In this document: positions 1 to 6,862 of the stretch, piece after piece
Layout: every line of letters begins with the position of its first letter
How positions within the stretch are numbered: the first letter of the stretch is position 1
Assembly: GCA_963933195.1 (NCBI GenBank)
Contig: CAWVUS010000156.1
Coordinates: 1-12,501, forward strand
Length of the DNA: 12,501 bases
Origin: UBA8437 sp963933195
GTDB lineage: Bacteria; Planctomycetota; Planctomycetia; Planctomycetales; Planctomycetaceae
Reading direction: 5' to 3'
The notes under the pieces: model-generated
What the model saw: the letters and a program-made list of their open reading frames with translations, nothing else
The model's database searches: none
Told to the model about the DNA's origin: nothing
Translations under genes and position numbers: made by a program

Positions 1-80
1 AACTGAATGACTGAGGCGAACCGTCATTTTGCAGATCAGCAAGGAAAATGGCGATCCACCCAGTGTATGTCCTTCTCGTC

Positions 81-126
81 AAACTTCTAATCCGTAGGTC
101 GCAGGTTCGAATTCTGCCGGGCGTGC
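81..126 (+). tRNA. tRNA-Arg(UCU) 3' half only, probable attachment-site remnant
   Basis: The stretch reads as a tRNA from the anticodon loop onward. The seven-base loop CTTCTAA (84-90) has anticodon TCT at 86-88. It is followed by the 3' anticodon-stem strand TCCGT, a short variable loop, a T-arm with stem GCAGG/TCTGC around loop TTCGAAT, and an acceptor strand CGGGCGT. The bases before the loop (TCAAA) do not pair with TCCGT, and no D-arm or 5' acceptor strand lies upstream, so the gene is incomplete and cannot give a tRNA. No CCA is encoded; CTT follows the discriminator. Homology that begins in the anticodon loop and runs to the 3' end is the pattern left by tyrosine recombinases that use the anticodon-loop sublocation. 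By that logic the integrated element and the reconstituted full tRNA lie to the left of the window. An ordinary decayed tRNA copy is the alternative. Confidence 0.72.
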
Positions 127-190
127 TTGACCGACGTCAACCGCGGCGCGGTCACTGGCTGGCATCGTCTTGATGCGACACGACTGTTGG

Positions 191-2122
191 TCACCTGGTG
201 AATCCCAGGGAATAGACCTGGGCATTCCGGATTTCCATGCGGACGCAAATCCGCTTGCCTCGGAACGCGGCCACGTTGGCGGCCACACCCTGTGTGGCGT
301 CGGATGCCAGGGTCGAGCCCTTTCCCAGGGGGCGGCCGGTCTTGTCCAGGACCGCGACGTGCACCGATCCGCCGTCGTGGATATCGGCGGTCAGCCGGAG
401 CGTTTTTCCGTTGCAGAGGATTGGTTTTGTGACGAGCACGCCAGGAGCTGCGTCGTTTTCAGGCACGTACCCGGCCCAACCGTCGGGTCGCAGAGTGGCC
501 AGGCAGAGCCAGCCGTCATTCCAGTCGTGCGTCTTTTTTTGTCCCGAGTAGTAAATCCGGATCTCGTCTTTTCGTACGATCGGCCCGGATGCCGCGTAGA
601 TACAGCCCCAGTTGGTATCGCCGACCGTCCGGGACAGCGGGACCAGGGGAGTGCCTTCATCAATCCGTCGCCAGTTCTTTGTGTCCGGACTCCAGGCCAG
701 TTCGGTCGTCACGCGGCCATGCAGGCGGCCGGAGGTGTGAAAGATGGCAACCAGGCCCAGGTAGACATCGGCATAGCGGAACACGGGCATGGAATAGGTC
801 TGTGCCTGGATGGGTCCACGGAGCACCTCGACGGGGGTCGACCACTTGACGAAATCGCTGCTCTCCATGCGGAGCACGGTTCGGATTCCCGGGGGCGGGT
901 ACGCCCGAGTGAAGGCGACGTACTTTTTCAGTTCCGGTGCCCACAGGGCATTGTTGTGCGTGTCGCCCCGGGCCTTGGCGATGGGGAACCGTTTTCCCCA
1001 CCGGATGCCGTCGGCGGAGAATGCGGCATCGAGATTTCCGTGCGGATGTCTGCCGGCAATTCGCTTGAAGCGACGCTGGGGATCGATGGCGTTGGGGTCC
1101 TTGAAGACCCCGGTTCCGTGAGTTCCCCAGACCACGATATTGGTTGGTTGCCCCTTGTACCGGTACACGTCGAGCGCGGGCTTTTTCCACCGGATGCCGT
1201 CCCGGGACACCGCGTACAGGGTCGCGAAGTTGCCTTGTCGGCTTTCCTCGGGAGCCAGGCGACCGGGCGTGACGTGCCGTCCCCAGTCGGCCTGTTTGGG
1301 GGGGCCGGAGATCGTTGTGAAGTACCAGATCTTGTACAGCTTGTCGCTGTTGTCAAACACCACGTTGGCGTACATGTGGTGCATGGTCTGTTCCCAGGGA
1401 AGATCCTGGCCGAACAGGGGATTGGCCGGGTGCTTGGTCACGGTGCCGACAGCCAGGCGGGCATTCCTGGTACGGTCGATCAGTCGGCTGTCCAGTAGCA
1501 GGTACCGTTTCCGGGCCGCGATGGGCCCGGCGTTGATTGGCTCGACCGGTTGCGCGGGTGGTCGCTTCTTGCTCAGCGTGACATTGTCGACCAACAGCCT
1601 GAAACGGGTGCCGGTGTTGACCGCCGGGGTTTCGACGAAGAGATACAGGCGGACGATTTTTGACGCCCTGTTTCCGGGAGGTTTCTTGCCCCAGCCGAAC
1701 TTGAAGGCCGGTTCCCTGACCACGCCGCGTGACCATTTCCCGGTGATCACCGGCCCGAAAAACACCCGCCACATGTTGTTCTCTTCGTCCTGGAGAAAAC
1801 AGCCGAAGGTCTTCACCGGGCGATCGATCTTGTAGTCGAAATGAATGAACCCGAACGCGTCACGGGAAATGGGTGTCTTGAAATTGACCCGGATGCCACG
1901 GTGAGCGTGTGTGTCCGGGCTGGCGTCGCTGAAGGTTGTCAAAAGGGCCGTCTTGTTGGCCGTGGTGTCCCGAGCAATCTTGCAGACCGAATTCCCACCG
2001 TAACCGACCCAGTCACCGACCTTGCCGTCACGAAAGCTCGTCTTCCAGATGTCCCCGGTTTGTCCATGCGACAGGCCCGGCAAGCCGCAGCAGAACAAAC
2101 CGACAAGGATGAACCTGTTCAT
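191..2122 (-). CDS. secreted propeller protein, glycosidase-like fold, with N-terminal beta-sandwich
   Basis: Exported protein of about 643 residues; substrate and reaction are unknown. The chosen ATG gives a compact signal peptide, MNRFILVGLFCCGLPGLSHG, with likely cleavage before QTG. In-frame ATGs at 2143 and 2188 are alternatives, and none has a clear Shine-Dalgarno site. Residues about 25-185 look like a carbohydrate-binding-type beta-sandwich, ending in a 'LLVDNVTL' strand typical of such modules. Residues about 205-540 form a five-bladed-propeller-like region with Asp-box-like repeats (SRDGIRW near 306, SADGIRW near 369, SSDFVKW near 421), as in GH32/GH43/BNR-type enzymes. The last 100 residues are a beta domain that matches the C-terminus of the protein at 3501-5045, so the two are paralogues or at least share architecture. 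It lies downstream of the isochorismatase-like gene on the same strand, about 126 bp away, and may be co-transcribed with it. Hydrolase activity is inferred from fold only; catalytic acids were not identified. Confidence 0.8.
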   Translation of the reverse strand: MNRFILVGLFCCGLPGLSHGQTGDIWKTSFRDGKVGDWVGYGGNSVCKIARDTTANKTALLTTFSDASPDTHAHRGIRVNFKTPISRDAFGFIHFDYKIDRPVKTFGCFLQDEENNMWRVFFGPVITGKWSRGVVREPAFKFGWGKKPPGNRASKIVRLYLFVETPAVNTGTRFRLLVDNVTLSKKRPPAQPVEPINAGPIAARKRYLLLDSRLIDRTRNARLAVGTVTKHPANPLFGQDLPWEQTMHHMYANVVFDNSDKLYKIWYFTTISGPPKQADWGRHVTPGRLAPEESRQGNFATLYAVSRDGIRWKKPALDVYRYKGQPTNIVVWGTHGTGVFKDPNAIDPQRRFKRIAGRHPHGNLDAAFSADGIRWGKRFPIAKARGDTHNNALWAPELKKYVAFTRAYPPPGIRTVLRMESSDFVKWSTPVEVLRGPIQAQTYSMPVFRYADVYLGLVAIFHTSGRLHGRVTTELAWSPDTKNWRRIDEGTPLVPLSRTVGDTNWGCIYAASGPIVRKDEIRIYYSGQKKTHDWNDGWLCLATLRPDGWAGYVPENDAAPGVLVTKPILCNGKTLRLTADIHDGGSVHVAVLDKTGRPLGKGSTLASDATQGVAANVAAFRGKRICVRMEIRNAQVYSLGFTR

Positions 2123-2248
2123 AATGGGGCGATCACGCTTCATGAGACGTGTCTGCGCGGCAGCCACAAACCACTTCGGTGCTTCCATCGGTGGAGTTGT
2201 CCAATTGTTTTGCCACCCGGTTCGACAACTGACATCACCGGACCCGTC

Positions 2249-3325
2249 TCATTTGGTCTTCCGGTCAAGCTTGACCCAGGAGACCTGGGTGATGAGCTGG
2301 TTGAGGGCCGCGAAAGAGATCGAAGCGTTGACGGCGAAACGGGGGGACGTGTTGGAGGGGAAAGTGGCCAGCGAAGCGTCACCGACCAGGAACACGTTGA
2401 AGTCCTTCGAGAGATTCTCGTAACCGGCCGTCGTTTCACAGAAGCACATGTCCGTGGCGTAACCGGTCAGCAGGATATGACGCACACCGTTCTTGACGAG
2501 GAACTGCTTCAGCGGCGCGTATCCCTCGGCGTCGTAGATCACGACGTCGTTGGGGTGGACGTCCACGTCGAGGGTCACCGGAATGGGCAGTTTCCAGAAG
2601 CCGTCGTTGTTGTAACGGGCACCAGCATCCAGGCCGGGAAACCGGCGAAAATAGTCGACGACCGGCTTGTCTCGCGAGATGGTGAGTTGCTTGGGCAGCG
2701 GTTGGCCAACGTAACGGAAACTGGTCAACTTCTCTTTCAATTCCTTTTTTCCGGACCGGCGATCGGCCGCGGTCGGCTTGTGAGTGAATGACCGGTACAG
2801 CTTGTGACGAATCGCGTCTTTGCCACCCGGCAGGCTGTACATCACCAGTGCCACCCGATCGCGGAGCGAGTTGATGAACGGGCGGATCACACCGCGGGTG
2901 TGCCGGGCGGCCAGGTGGTTTTTTTCTTTTGTGCAAAAGTCGGCCACCCCGGCCGGTTCGGGGGTGTCCCAGCCCTGCCCATCGTCGATGCCCCAGGGAT
3001 GAACCATGATCACGGCCGTCTCGGCCGCCTTCAGGTGGTTGGGCATCTCGATGATGCCCCGTGCGTTGTACGAGAATCGCCACGCCCGCACGTGCAGGTC
3101 GGCTTTCTCGTCGACCACCAGTGCCGGGGCCTCGAAGTGGGCCTGTTCGATGATCGGCTCGAAGAACTCCGGATGATCGGCCAACAGCGGCTTGGGATTC
3201 TTGATTGGCGTGAGTTGGTTGGAGTAGACGCGGGTGGGCTTGTCGGGTTGCTCGGTCATCGCGGGTGAGACCAGCGAAATGGACAGGCAGGCCAGCAGCA
3301 GGTGGCGGTGGGAAATCGATGACAT
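2249..3325 (-). CDS. secreted isochorismatase-fold cysteine hydrolase-like protein, catalytic triad altered
   Basis: Protein of 358 residues from the ATG at 3325; a TTG two codons upstream is a weaker alternative. A modest GAGAG lies seven bases before the ATG. The N-terminus (SHRHLLLACLSISLVSPA) is a signal peptide, so the product is exported; a lipoprotein Cys at 13 is possible but poorly placed. The C-terminal third carries the isochorismatase-family signature: a strand HILLTGYATDMC with Cys294 at the nucleophile position, then a DA..A-type segment (FLVGDASLATF). The family normally uses an Asp-Lys-Cys triad. In my hand alignment the first strand (TAVIMVHPW) has His109 where Asp is usual, and NDVVIYDAEGY has Asp265 where Lys is usual. 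A long insertion (about residues 125-230) separates the two halves, making it longer than the usual 180-220 residue enzymes. It may be a binding protein or have different chemistry. It is divergent from the propeller gene at 3501. Confidence 0.82.
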   Translation of the reverse strand: MSSISHRHLLLACLSISLVSPAMTEQPDKPTRVYSNQLTPIKNPKPLLADHPEFFEPIIEQAHFEAPALVVDEKADLHVRAWRFSYNARGIIEMPNHLKAAETAVIMVHPWGIDDGQGWDTPEPAGVADFCTKEKNHLAARHTRGVIRPFINSLRDRVALVMYSLPGGKDAIRHKLYRSFTHKPTAADRRSGKKELKEKLTSFRYVGQPLPKQLTISRDKPVVDYFRRFPGLDAGARYNNDGFWKLPIPVTLDVDVHPNDVVIYDAEGYAPLKQFLVKNGVRHILLTGYATDMCFCETTAGYENLSKDFNVFLVGDASLATFPSNTSPRFAVNASISFAALNQLITQVSWVKLDRKTK

Positions 3326-3500
3326 TGGCAAACTCTCGCGGGGTTGTGTCTGGTGGGTCTTGCAGGGAGGGGGAACCGTTGCCCCGGTCCGGTCGATTCG
3401 CGAACCTGTGAGTAGCCGATTCCAGGTTGACGTTCATGATGCCCTGACCGGGGCGAGGCGTCGAGTCAGTAGGCAGTGTTGAGTCATCGGGGAGTGGGAA

Positions 3501-5045
3501 ATGAAGATACTAGTGCTGGCAGGACTGGCGATAGTGGCTTGTGTGTTGGGCGGGAATGGCATCGCGGCCGAACCGGTCAACATCGGGTCGCGGCGCGAGT
3601 TGTTCATCGACAAGCACCTGGTCGAGACGATGACCGGGTCCGCCCGCCTGCAACTGCATCGGCCCAGGAAAACCGACGATGTGTTCGTGCACGACACGGC
3701 CTGGGAAGGCAACCGGTCGATGTATCACACCGTGTTCCGCGATGGGGATATCTACCGGATGTATTACCGGGGGTCGGAGATCACCGTCGACGGCAAGGGA
3801 TATGGGATTCCCTACAACGTGACGTGTTATGCCGAGAGCCGTGATGGAATCCATTGGCGGCGTCCGGAACTGGGGCTCGTGTCGTTTCGCGGTTCCAAGA
3901 AGAACAACATCATTCTCAGCGGCGAAATCTGCCACGCGTTCGTGCCGTTCAAGGACACGAATCCCGATTGTCCCAGGCAGCACCTCTACAAGGCGATCGT
4001 GCCTATCTACAAGCCGACCCGTGGGTTGCACGTGTACTCGTCACCGGACGGAATTCGTTGGAAGCCGATGAGCGATAAGCCGGTGATCACGACCGGGTAC
4101 TTCGACTCGCAGAACCTGGCATTCTGGGACACGGTGCGGCGGCGGTACGTGGGATTCCATCGGGCCTTGCGTGGTGGGCCGGGGATGATCAAGCCCCCCA
4201 GCCACGAGGCGTCGACCAAGGACGTGATGACCGCCACGTCGTCCGACTTCCTGAAGTGGTCCGAGCCCGATTGGCTGACCTACTCGCCGAGCCGTTGGAC
4301 CCGGTTCTCGACACGCGAGACCTCCGTCTCGCCCTACGTGCAGCTCTACACCAACCAGGTCCAGCCCTACCACCGGGCACCACACATTTATCTTGGTTTT
4401 CCAACCCGTTACGTCGCCGGCCGCAAGAAACTGACGGACCTGAACCGCCGGTTGTCCAAGGGTGTCGAGTACTTTGGCATCGATTACACCGACGGCGGTT
4501 TCATGACCAGTCGCGACGGAGAGCATTTTCAGTTCTGGGACGAAGCCTTCATTCGTCCGGGGCCATCGGATGAGGAACGCTGGGTCTATGGTGACAATTT
4601 CCAGGCACTGGGAGTGCTGGAGACGCGTTCGGGGCCACCGGGCCGTCGGAAGGAGTTGTCGATGTATGTTGGCGAAGGATTCTGGCGTCAATGTCGGCTG
4701 CGTCGACACGTGCTGCGGTTGGATGGGTTCGTGTCGGTACAGGCTCCGCTGTCGGGTGGCGAGGTGGTGACGCGTCCCCTGGTGTTTGACGGCAACAGGC
4801 TGGAACTGAATTTTTCCACCTCGGCGGCGGGCAAGATCGGTGTCGAGATCCAGCAGCCAGACGGCCGGCCGATCAAGGGATTCGCGTTGGCCGACTGCGA
4901 CGAACTGTTCGGTGACAGTCTGGACGAGATCGTGACCTGGCACGACAATCCGAAGGTCGCGGAGTTGGCAGGTCGTCCCGTTCGATTGCGGTTTGTCGTT
5001 CGTGACGCCGACCTGTTTTCGTTTCGCTTTTTCTCCGAGAGATGA
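3501..5045 (+). CDS. secreted propeller protein, glycosidase-like fold
   Basis: Protein of 514 residues; function unproven. The ATG is preceded by GGGGAG at 3489-3494 with a six-base spacer, which fixes the start. A signal peptide spans residues 1-23 with an AXA-type site (GIAA before EP). An IVAC lipobox-like motif at 11-14 is an alternative reading but is close to the N-terminus. The mature protein opens with RRELFIDKHLVE, a signature also seen as YLLLDSRLID in the minus-strand protein at 191-2122. A propeller region follows with Asp-box-like motifs (SRDGIHW at 113, SPDGIRW at 181, SSDFLKW at 247, SRDGEHF later), as in GH32/GH43/BNR-type folds. The C-terminal 100 residues form a beta domain (GFVSV..., then RPLVFDGNRLELN) shared with that neighbour, but the N-terminal beta-sandwich is absent. 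The PQQ-like gene follows after 44 bp with no terminator seen, so an operon is likely. Confidence 0.82.
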   Translation: MKILVLAGLAIVACVLGGNGIAAEPVNIGSRRELFIDKHLVETMTGSARLQLHRPRKTDDVFVHDTAWEGNRSMYHTVFRDGDIYRMYYRGSEITVDGKGYGIPYNVTCYAESRDGIHWRRPELGLVSFRGSKKNNIILSGEICHAFVPFKDTNPDCPRQHLYKAIVPIYKPTRGLHVYSSPDGIRWKPMSDKPVITTGYFDSQNLAFWDTVRRRYVGFHRALRGGPGMIKPPSHEASTKDVMTATSSDFLKWSEPDWLTYSPSRWTRFSTRETSVSPYVQLYTNQVQPYHRAPHIYLGFPTRYVAGRKKLTDLNRRLSKGVEYFGIDYTDGGFMTSRDGEHFQFWDEAFIRPGPSDEERWVYGDNFQALGVLETRSGPPGRRKELSMYVGEGFWRQCRLRRHVLRLDGFVSVQAPLSGGEVVTRPLVFDGNRLELNFSTSAAGKIGVEIQQPDGRPIKGFALADCDELFGDSLDEIVTWHDNPKVAELAGRPVRLRFVVRDADLFSFRFFSER

Positions 5046-5089
5046 TTCTGATTGCAGTTTCCGAGTTCTGAGACGTCGGGAGTGAGACC

Positions 5090-6409
5090 GTGAACATTCG
5101 CATCAATGTCCCAATCGTGGTGGCCATCGCGGCGGCGGTGGTCGGCTTGCCCGCGGCAGGAGTGCTCGCAGAGGGGTTGCCGGCAACGACAACCACGGCG
5201 GCTCCATCGCCCTACTGGCCCGGTTGGCTGGGGCCCGATCGCAACGGGTGGGTCGCCGGCTTCAAGTCACCGGCGCGGTGGCCGGCCCGATTGCAGAAGG
5301 CCTGGCGGATGCCGGTGGGAACCGGGTACGGGTCGCCGCTGGTGGCCGGAGATCGCGTGTACCAGCACGCCCGCCAGGGCAACGACGAGGTGCTGTGGTG
5401 CTTCGACCTGAAGTCGGGCAAGGTCCACTGGCGACAGAGCTACCCGGTTCCGTTCAAGATCGGTGGGGGAGGCGATTACCACGGGAAGGGGCCGAAGTCC
5501 TCGCCGGTGATGGCCGATGGCCGGATCTTCACGATGAGCATCCGGGGGCAGTTGATCGCCTGGGACGCCGCGTCGGGCAAGCGTCTCTGGAGTCGCGATT
5601 ACGACTCGCGGTTCAAGAAAAGCCACCCCTACTGGGGAGCCTCGACATCGCCGATCGTCGACGGAAAACGGGTGATTGTTCATTTCGGGACCGATGAACA
5701 GGGTGCGTTGGCTGCCCTGGACGTGGCCACGGGCAAGGAGATCTGGAGCCAGGGCAAGGATGGCGCGTCCTATTCGTCGCCACTGTTGGTCGAGATTCAT
5801 GGTGTACGGCAAGTCGTGGAATGGAACCATCGCGCACTGGTCGGCGTGGATAGCCAGACCGGGAAGTTCCTGTGGGAGTATCCCTTCCCACACGTTGGTT
5901 CCGACCAGAACATGCCGACCCCCTCGGTCCATCGGGGACGGGTGTTCCTGGGTGGCGAGAACCGGGGGATCGTCGGGCTGGAACCACAACACAAGGACGG
6001 GGCCTGGTCGGTCAAGGTGTTGTGGCACCAGAAGACGGTGGCACTGGATATGAGTTCGGCCGTGGTCAACGGTGATCTGCTGTATGGTTTCTCGCATTAC
6101 GATCGTGGACGGTTGTTCTGCCTGGATATCAAGACCGGGAAAGTGTTGTGGCAGGGGCCGGGGCGAACCGGCCGCAACGTGATGTTCCTGTCGATCCCCG
6201 ATCATGTCGTTGCCTTGATCGACAACGGCCAGTTGCAGGTTGTTGCTGCCAACGGAAAAAACTACCGGGCCGCGGCGACATACCGCGTGGCCGAGGGGGG
6301 GACCTGGGCACCGCCGGTGCTGTTGGACGGCGGATTTTTGATCAAGGACAAGGACTCGTTGACCCTGTGGTCGTTGCCTGGAGCCGAGGACACCCCGGGG
6401 ACGGAGTGA
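5090..6409 (+). CDS. secreted PQQ-like (BamB-type) beta-propeller repeat protein
   Basis: Protein of 439 residues beginning at GTG, preceded by GGGAG (5078-5082) with a seven-base spacer. A signal peptide spans about residues 1-28 (IVVAIAAAVVGLPAAGVLA before EGL), followed by a short Thr/Ala/Pro linker. The mature start (YWPGWLGPDRNG, from residue 42) is the conserved opening of many PQQ_2/PQQ_3 repeat proteins. At least five blades end in the repeat motif x-x-D-x-x-(T/S)-G-K-x-x-W: CFDLKSGKVHW, AWDAASGKRLW, ALDVATGKEIW, GVDSQTGKFLW and CLDIKTGKVLW. The fold is an eight-bladed propeller of the BamB/quinoprotein class. There are no evident PQQ or calcium ligands and no cytochrome domain, so it is more likely a binding or scaffolding protein than an alcohol dehydrogenase. 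It is exported and follows the secreted propeller gene at a 44 bp spacing. Confidence 0.88.
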   Translation: MNIRINVPIVVAIAAAVVGLPAAGVLAEGLPATTTTAAPSPYWPGWLGPDRNGWVAGFKSPARWPARLQKAWRMPVGTGYGSPLVAGDRVYQHARQGNDEVLWCFDLKSGKVHWRQSYPVPFKIGGGGDYHGKGPKSSPVMADGRIFTMSIRGQLIAWDAASGKRLWSRDYDSRFKKSHPYWGASTSPIVDGKRVIVHFGTDEQGALAALDVATGKEIWSQGKDGASYSSPLLVEIHGVRQVVEWNHRALVGVDSQTGKFLWEYPFPHVGSDQNMPTPSVHRGRVFLGGENRGIVGLEPQHKDGAWSVKVLWHQKTVALDMSSAVVNGDLLYGFSHYDRGRLFCLDIKTGKVLWQGPGRTGRNVMFLSIPDHVVALIDNGQLQVVAANGKNYRAAATYRVAEGGTWAPPVLLDGGFLIKDKDSLTLWSLPGAEDTPGTE

Positions 6410-6425
6410 TGCTGGGGGGACTGCC

Positions 6426-6454
6426 ATTGGAGAACGGGTCGATTGGAGAATGGG
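6426..6454 (+). repeat. tandem 13-base direct repeat ahead of the broken PDZ gene
   Basis: ATTGGAGAACGGG (6426-6438) and ATTGGAGAATGGG (6442-6454) match at 12 of 13 positions and start 16 bases apart. They sit in the 88 bp gap after the PQQ-like gene, 43-72 bases before the ATG at 6498. They could be an operator pair or a small local duplication; nothing else supports a regulatory role. Confidence 0.4.
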
Positions 6455-6497
6455 CCCAAACTCCTGGTGCCAGTGAAGTACAGCCTGGAGTCGGATC

Positions 6498-6843
6498 ATG
6501 AACGGCCGTTTGTGGTTGGTTGTGTTGATGACGAGTCTCTCGACGGTCGTGTGCGCGACCGCTGGCGAGGCGAACAAGCCGCGTCGAGGTCGGCAGCCTC
6601 CAGCCTGATGGTCAGGCCGCCAGGCTGGGAATCAAGCCGGGCGATGTCCTGGTCAGTTACCACGGCCGCAAGACCGCCTCGCGACGTGATATCCAGGTCG
6701 CCAAGCGGCAGGCGGTGACCGACAAGGCCGAGACGATCCGGGTGGTCTTCCGGCGAGGTGACCGGGTGATCCAGGGTGAGTTCAGACCGGGACCGATGGG
6801 CTTCGCGCCATCGATCGCTTACGACGATCCGACGTTCAAGTGA
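6498..6843 (+). pseudogene. small signal-peptide plus PDZ-domain gene, split by a frameshift
   Basis: The ATG at 6498 has GGAG at 6487-6490 with a seven-base spacer and opens a convincing signal peptide (MNGRLWLVVLMTSLSTVVCA, then TAGEANKPRR). That frame hits TGA at 6606-6608. The frame one base later, from about 6583 to TGA at 6841-6843, encodes a recognisable PDZ core: V-E-V-G-S-L-Q-P-D-G, then Q-A-A-R-L-G-I-K-P-G-D-V-L, then a predicted alpha helix and the strand TIRVVFRRGD. The PDZ frame has no ATG, GTG or TTG between its upstream stops (6526-6531) and the domain, so it cannot start alone. Removing one base, or adding two, near 6540-6590 would join both into one protein of about 114 residues. 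It is either a recent inactivating indel or a sequencing error; no slippery sequence is visible. The intact form would be an exported single-PDZ protein. Confidence 0.72.
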
Positions 6844-6862
6844 GGCTGGTGAGACGTCGCCG

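Noticed and set aside
7..90. Tiny open frame of 27 codons ending inside the tRNA remnant
   Set aside because: It lacks a ribosome-binding site and a recognisable product; too short to support, although it could belong to the neighbouring element.
1..126. Group I intron interrupting tRNA-Arg
   Set aside because: The base before the anticodon loop is not the terminal G expected at an intron 3' end, and the anticodon-stem partner is not restored; a 5' exon could lie off-window, but attachment-site displacement fits better.
127..176. Short hairpins TTGAC/GTCAA (127-140) and GCATC/GATGC (162-176) after the first minus-strand gene
   Set aside because: Stems of only five pairs and no T-tract on either strand, so not a supported intrinsic terminator.
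170..1498. Long open frame on the plus strand opposite the first propeller gene
   Set aside because: Its translation lacks recognisable domains and mirrors the high-G+C antisense of a well-supported protein with a signal peptide and propeller motifs.
2195..2230. Inverted repeat AGTTGTC / GACAACT between the two minus-strand genes
   Set aside because: Seven pairs around a 22-base loop with no T-tract; expected by chance.
3326..3500. Bidirectional promoter in the divergent gap, including the palindrome TTCGCGAA at 3397-3404 and TTGACG at 3427-3432
   Set aside because: No -10 element lies at a suitable distance from TTGACG and an eight-base palindrome alone is not evidence; promoters must be here but cannot be placed.
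5267..6577. Long minus-strand open frame opposite the PQQ-like gene
   Set aside because: The plus strand encodes clear repeated D-x-x-T-G-K-x-x-W blades; the antisense reading has low-complexity composition and no motif.
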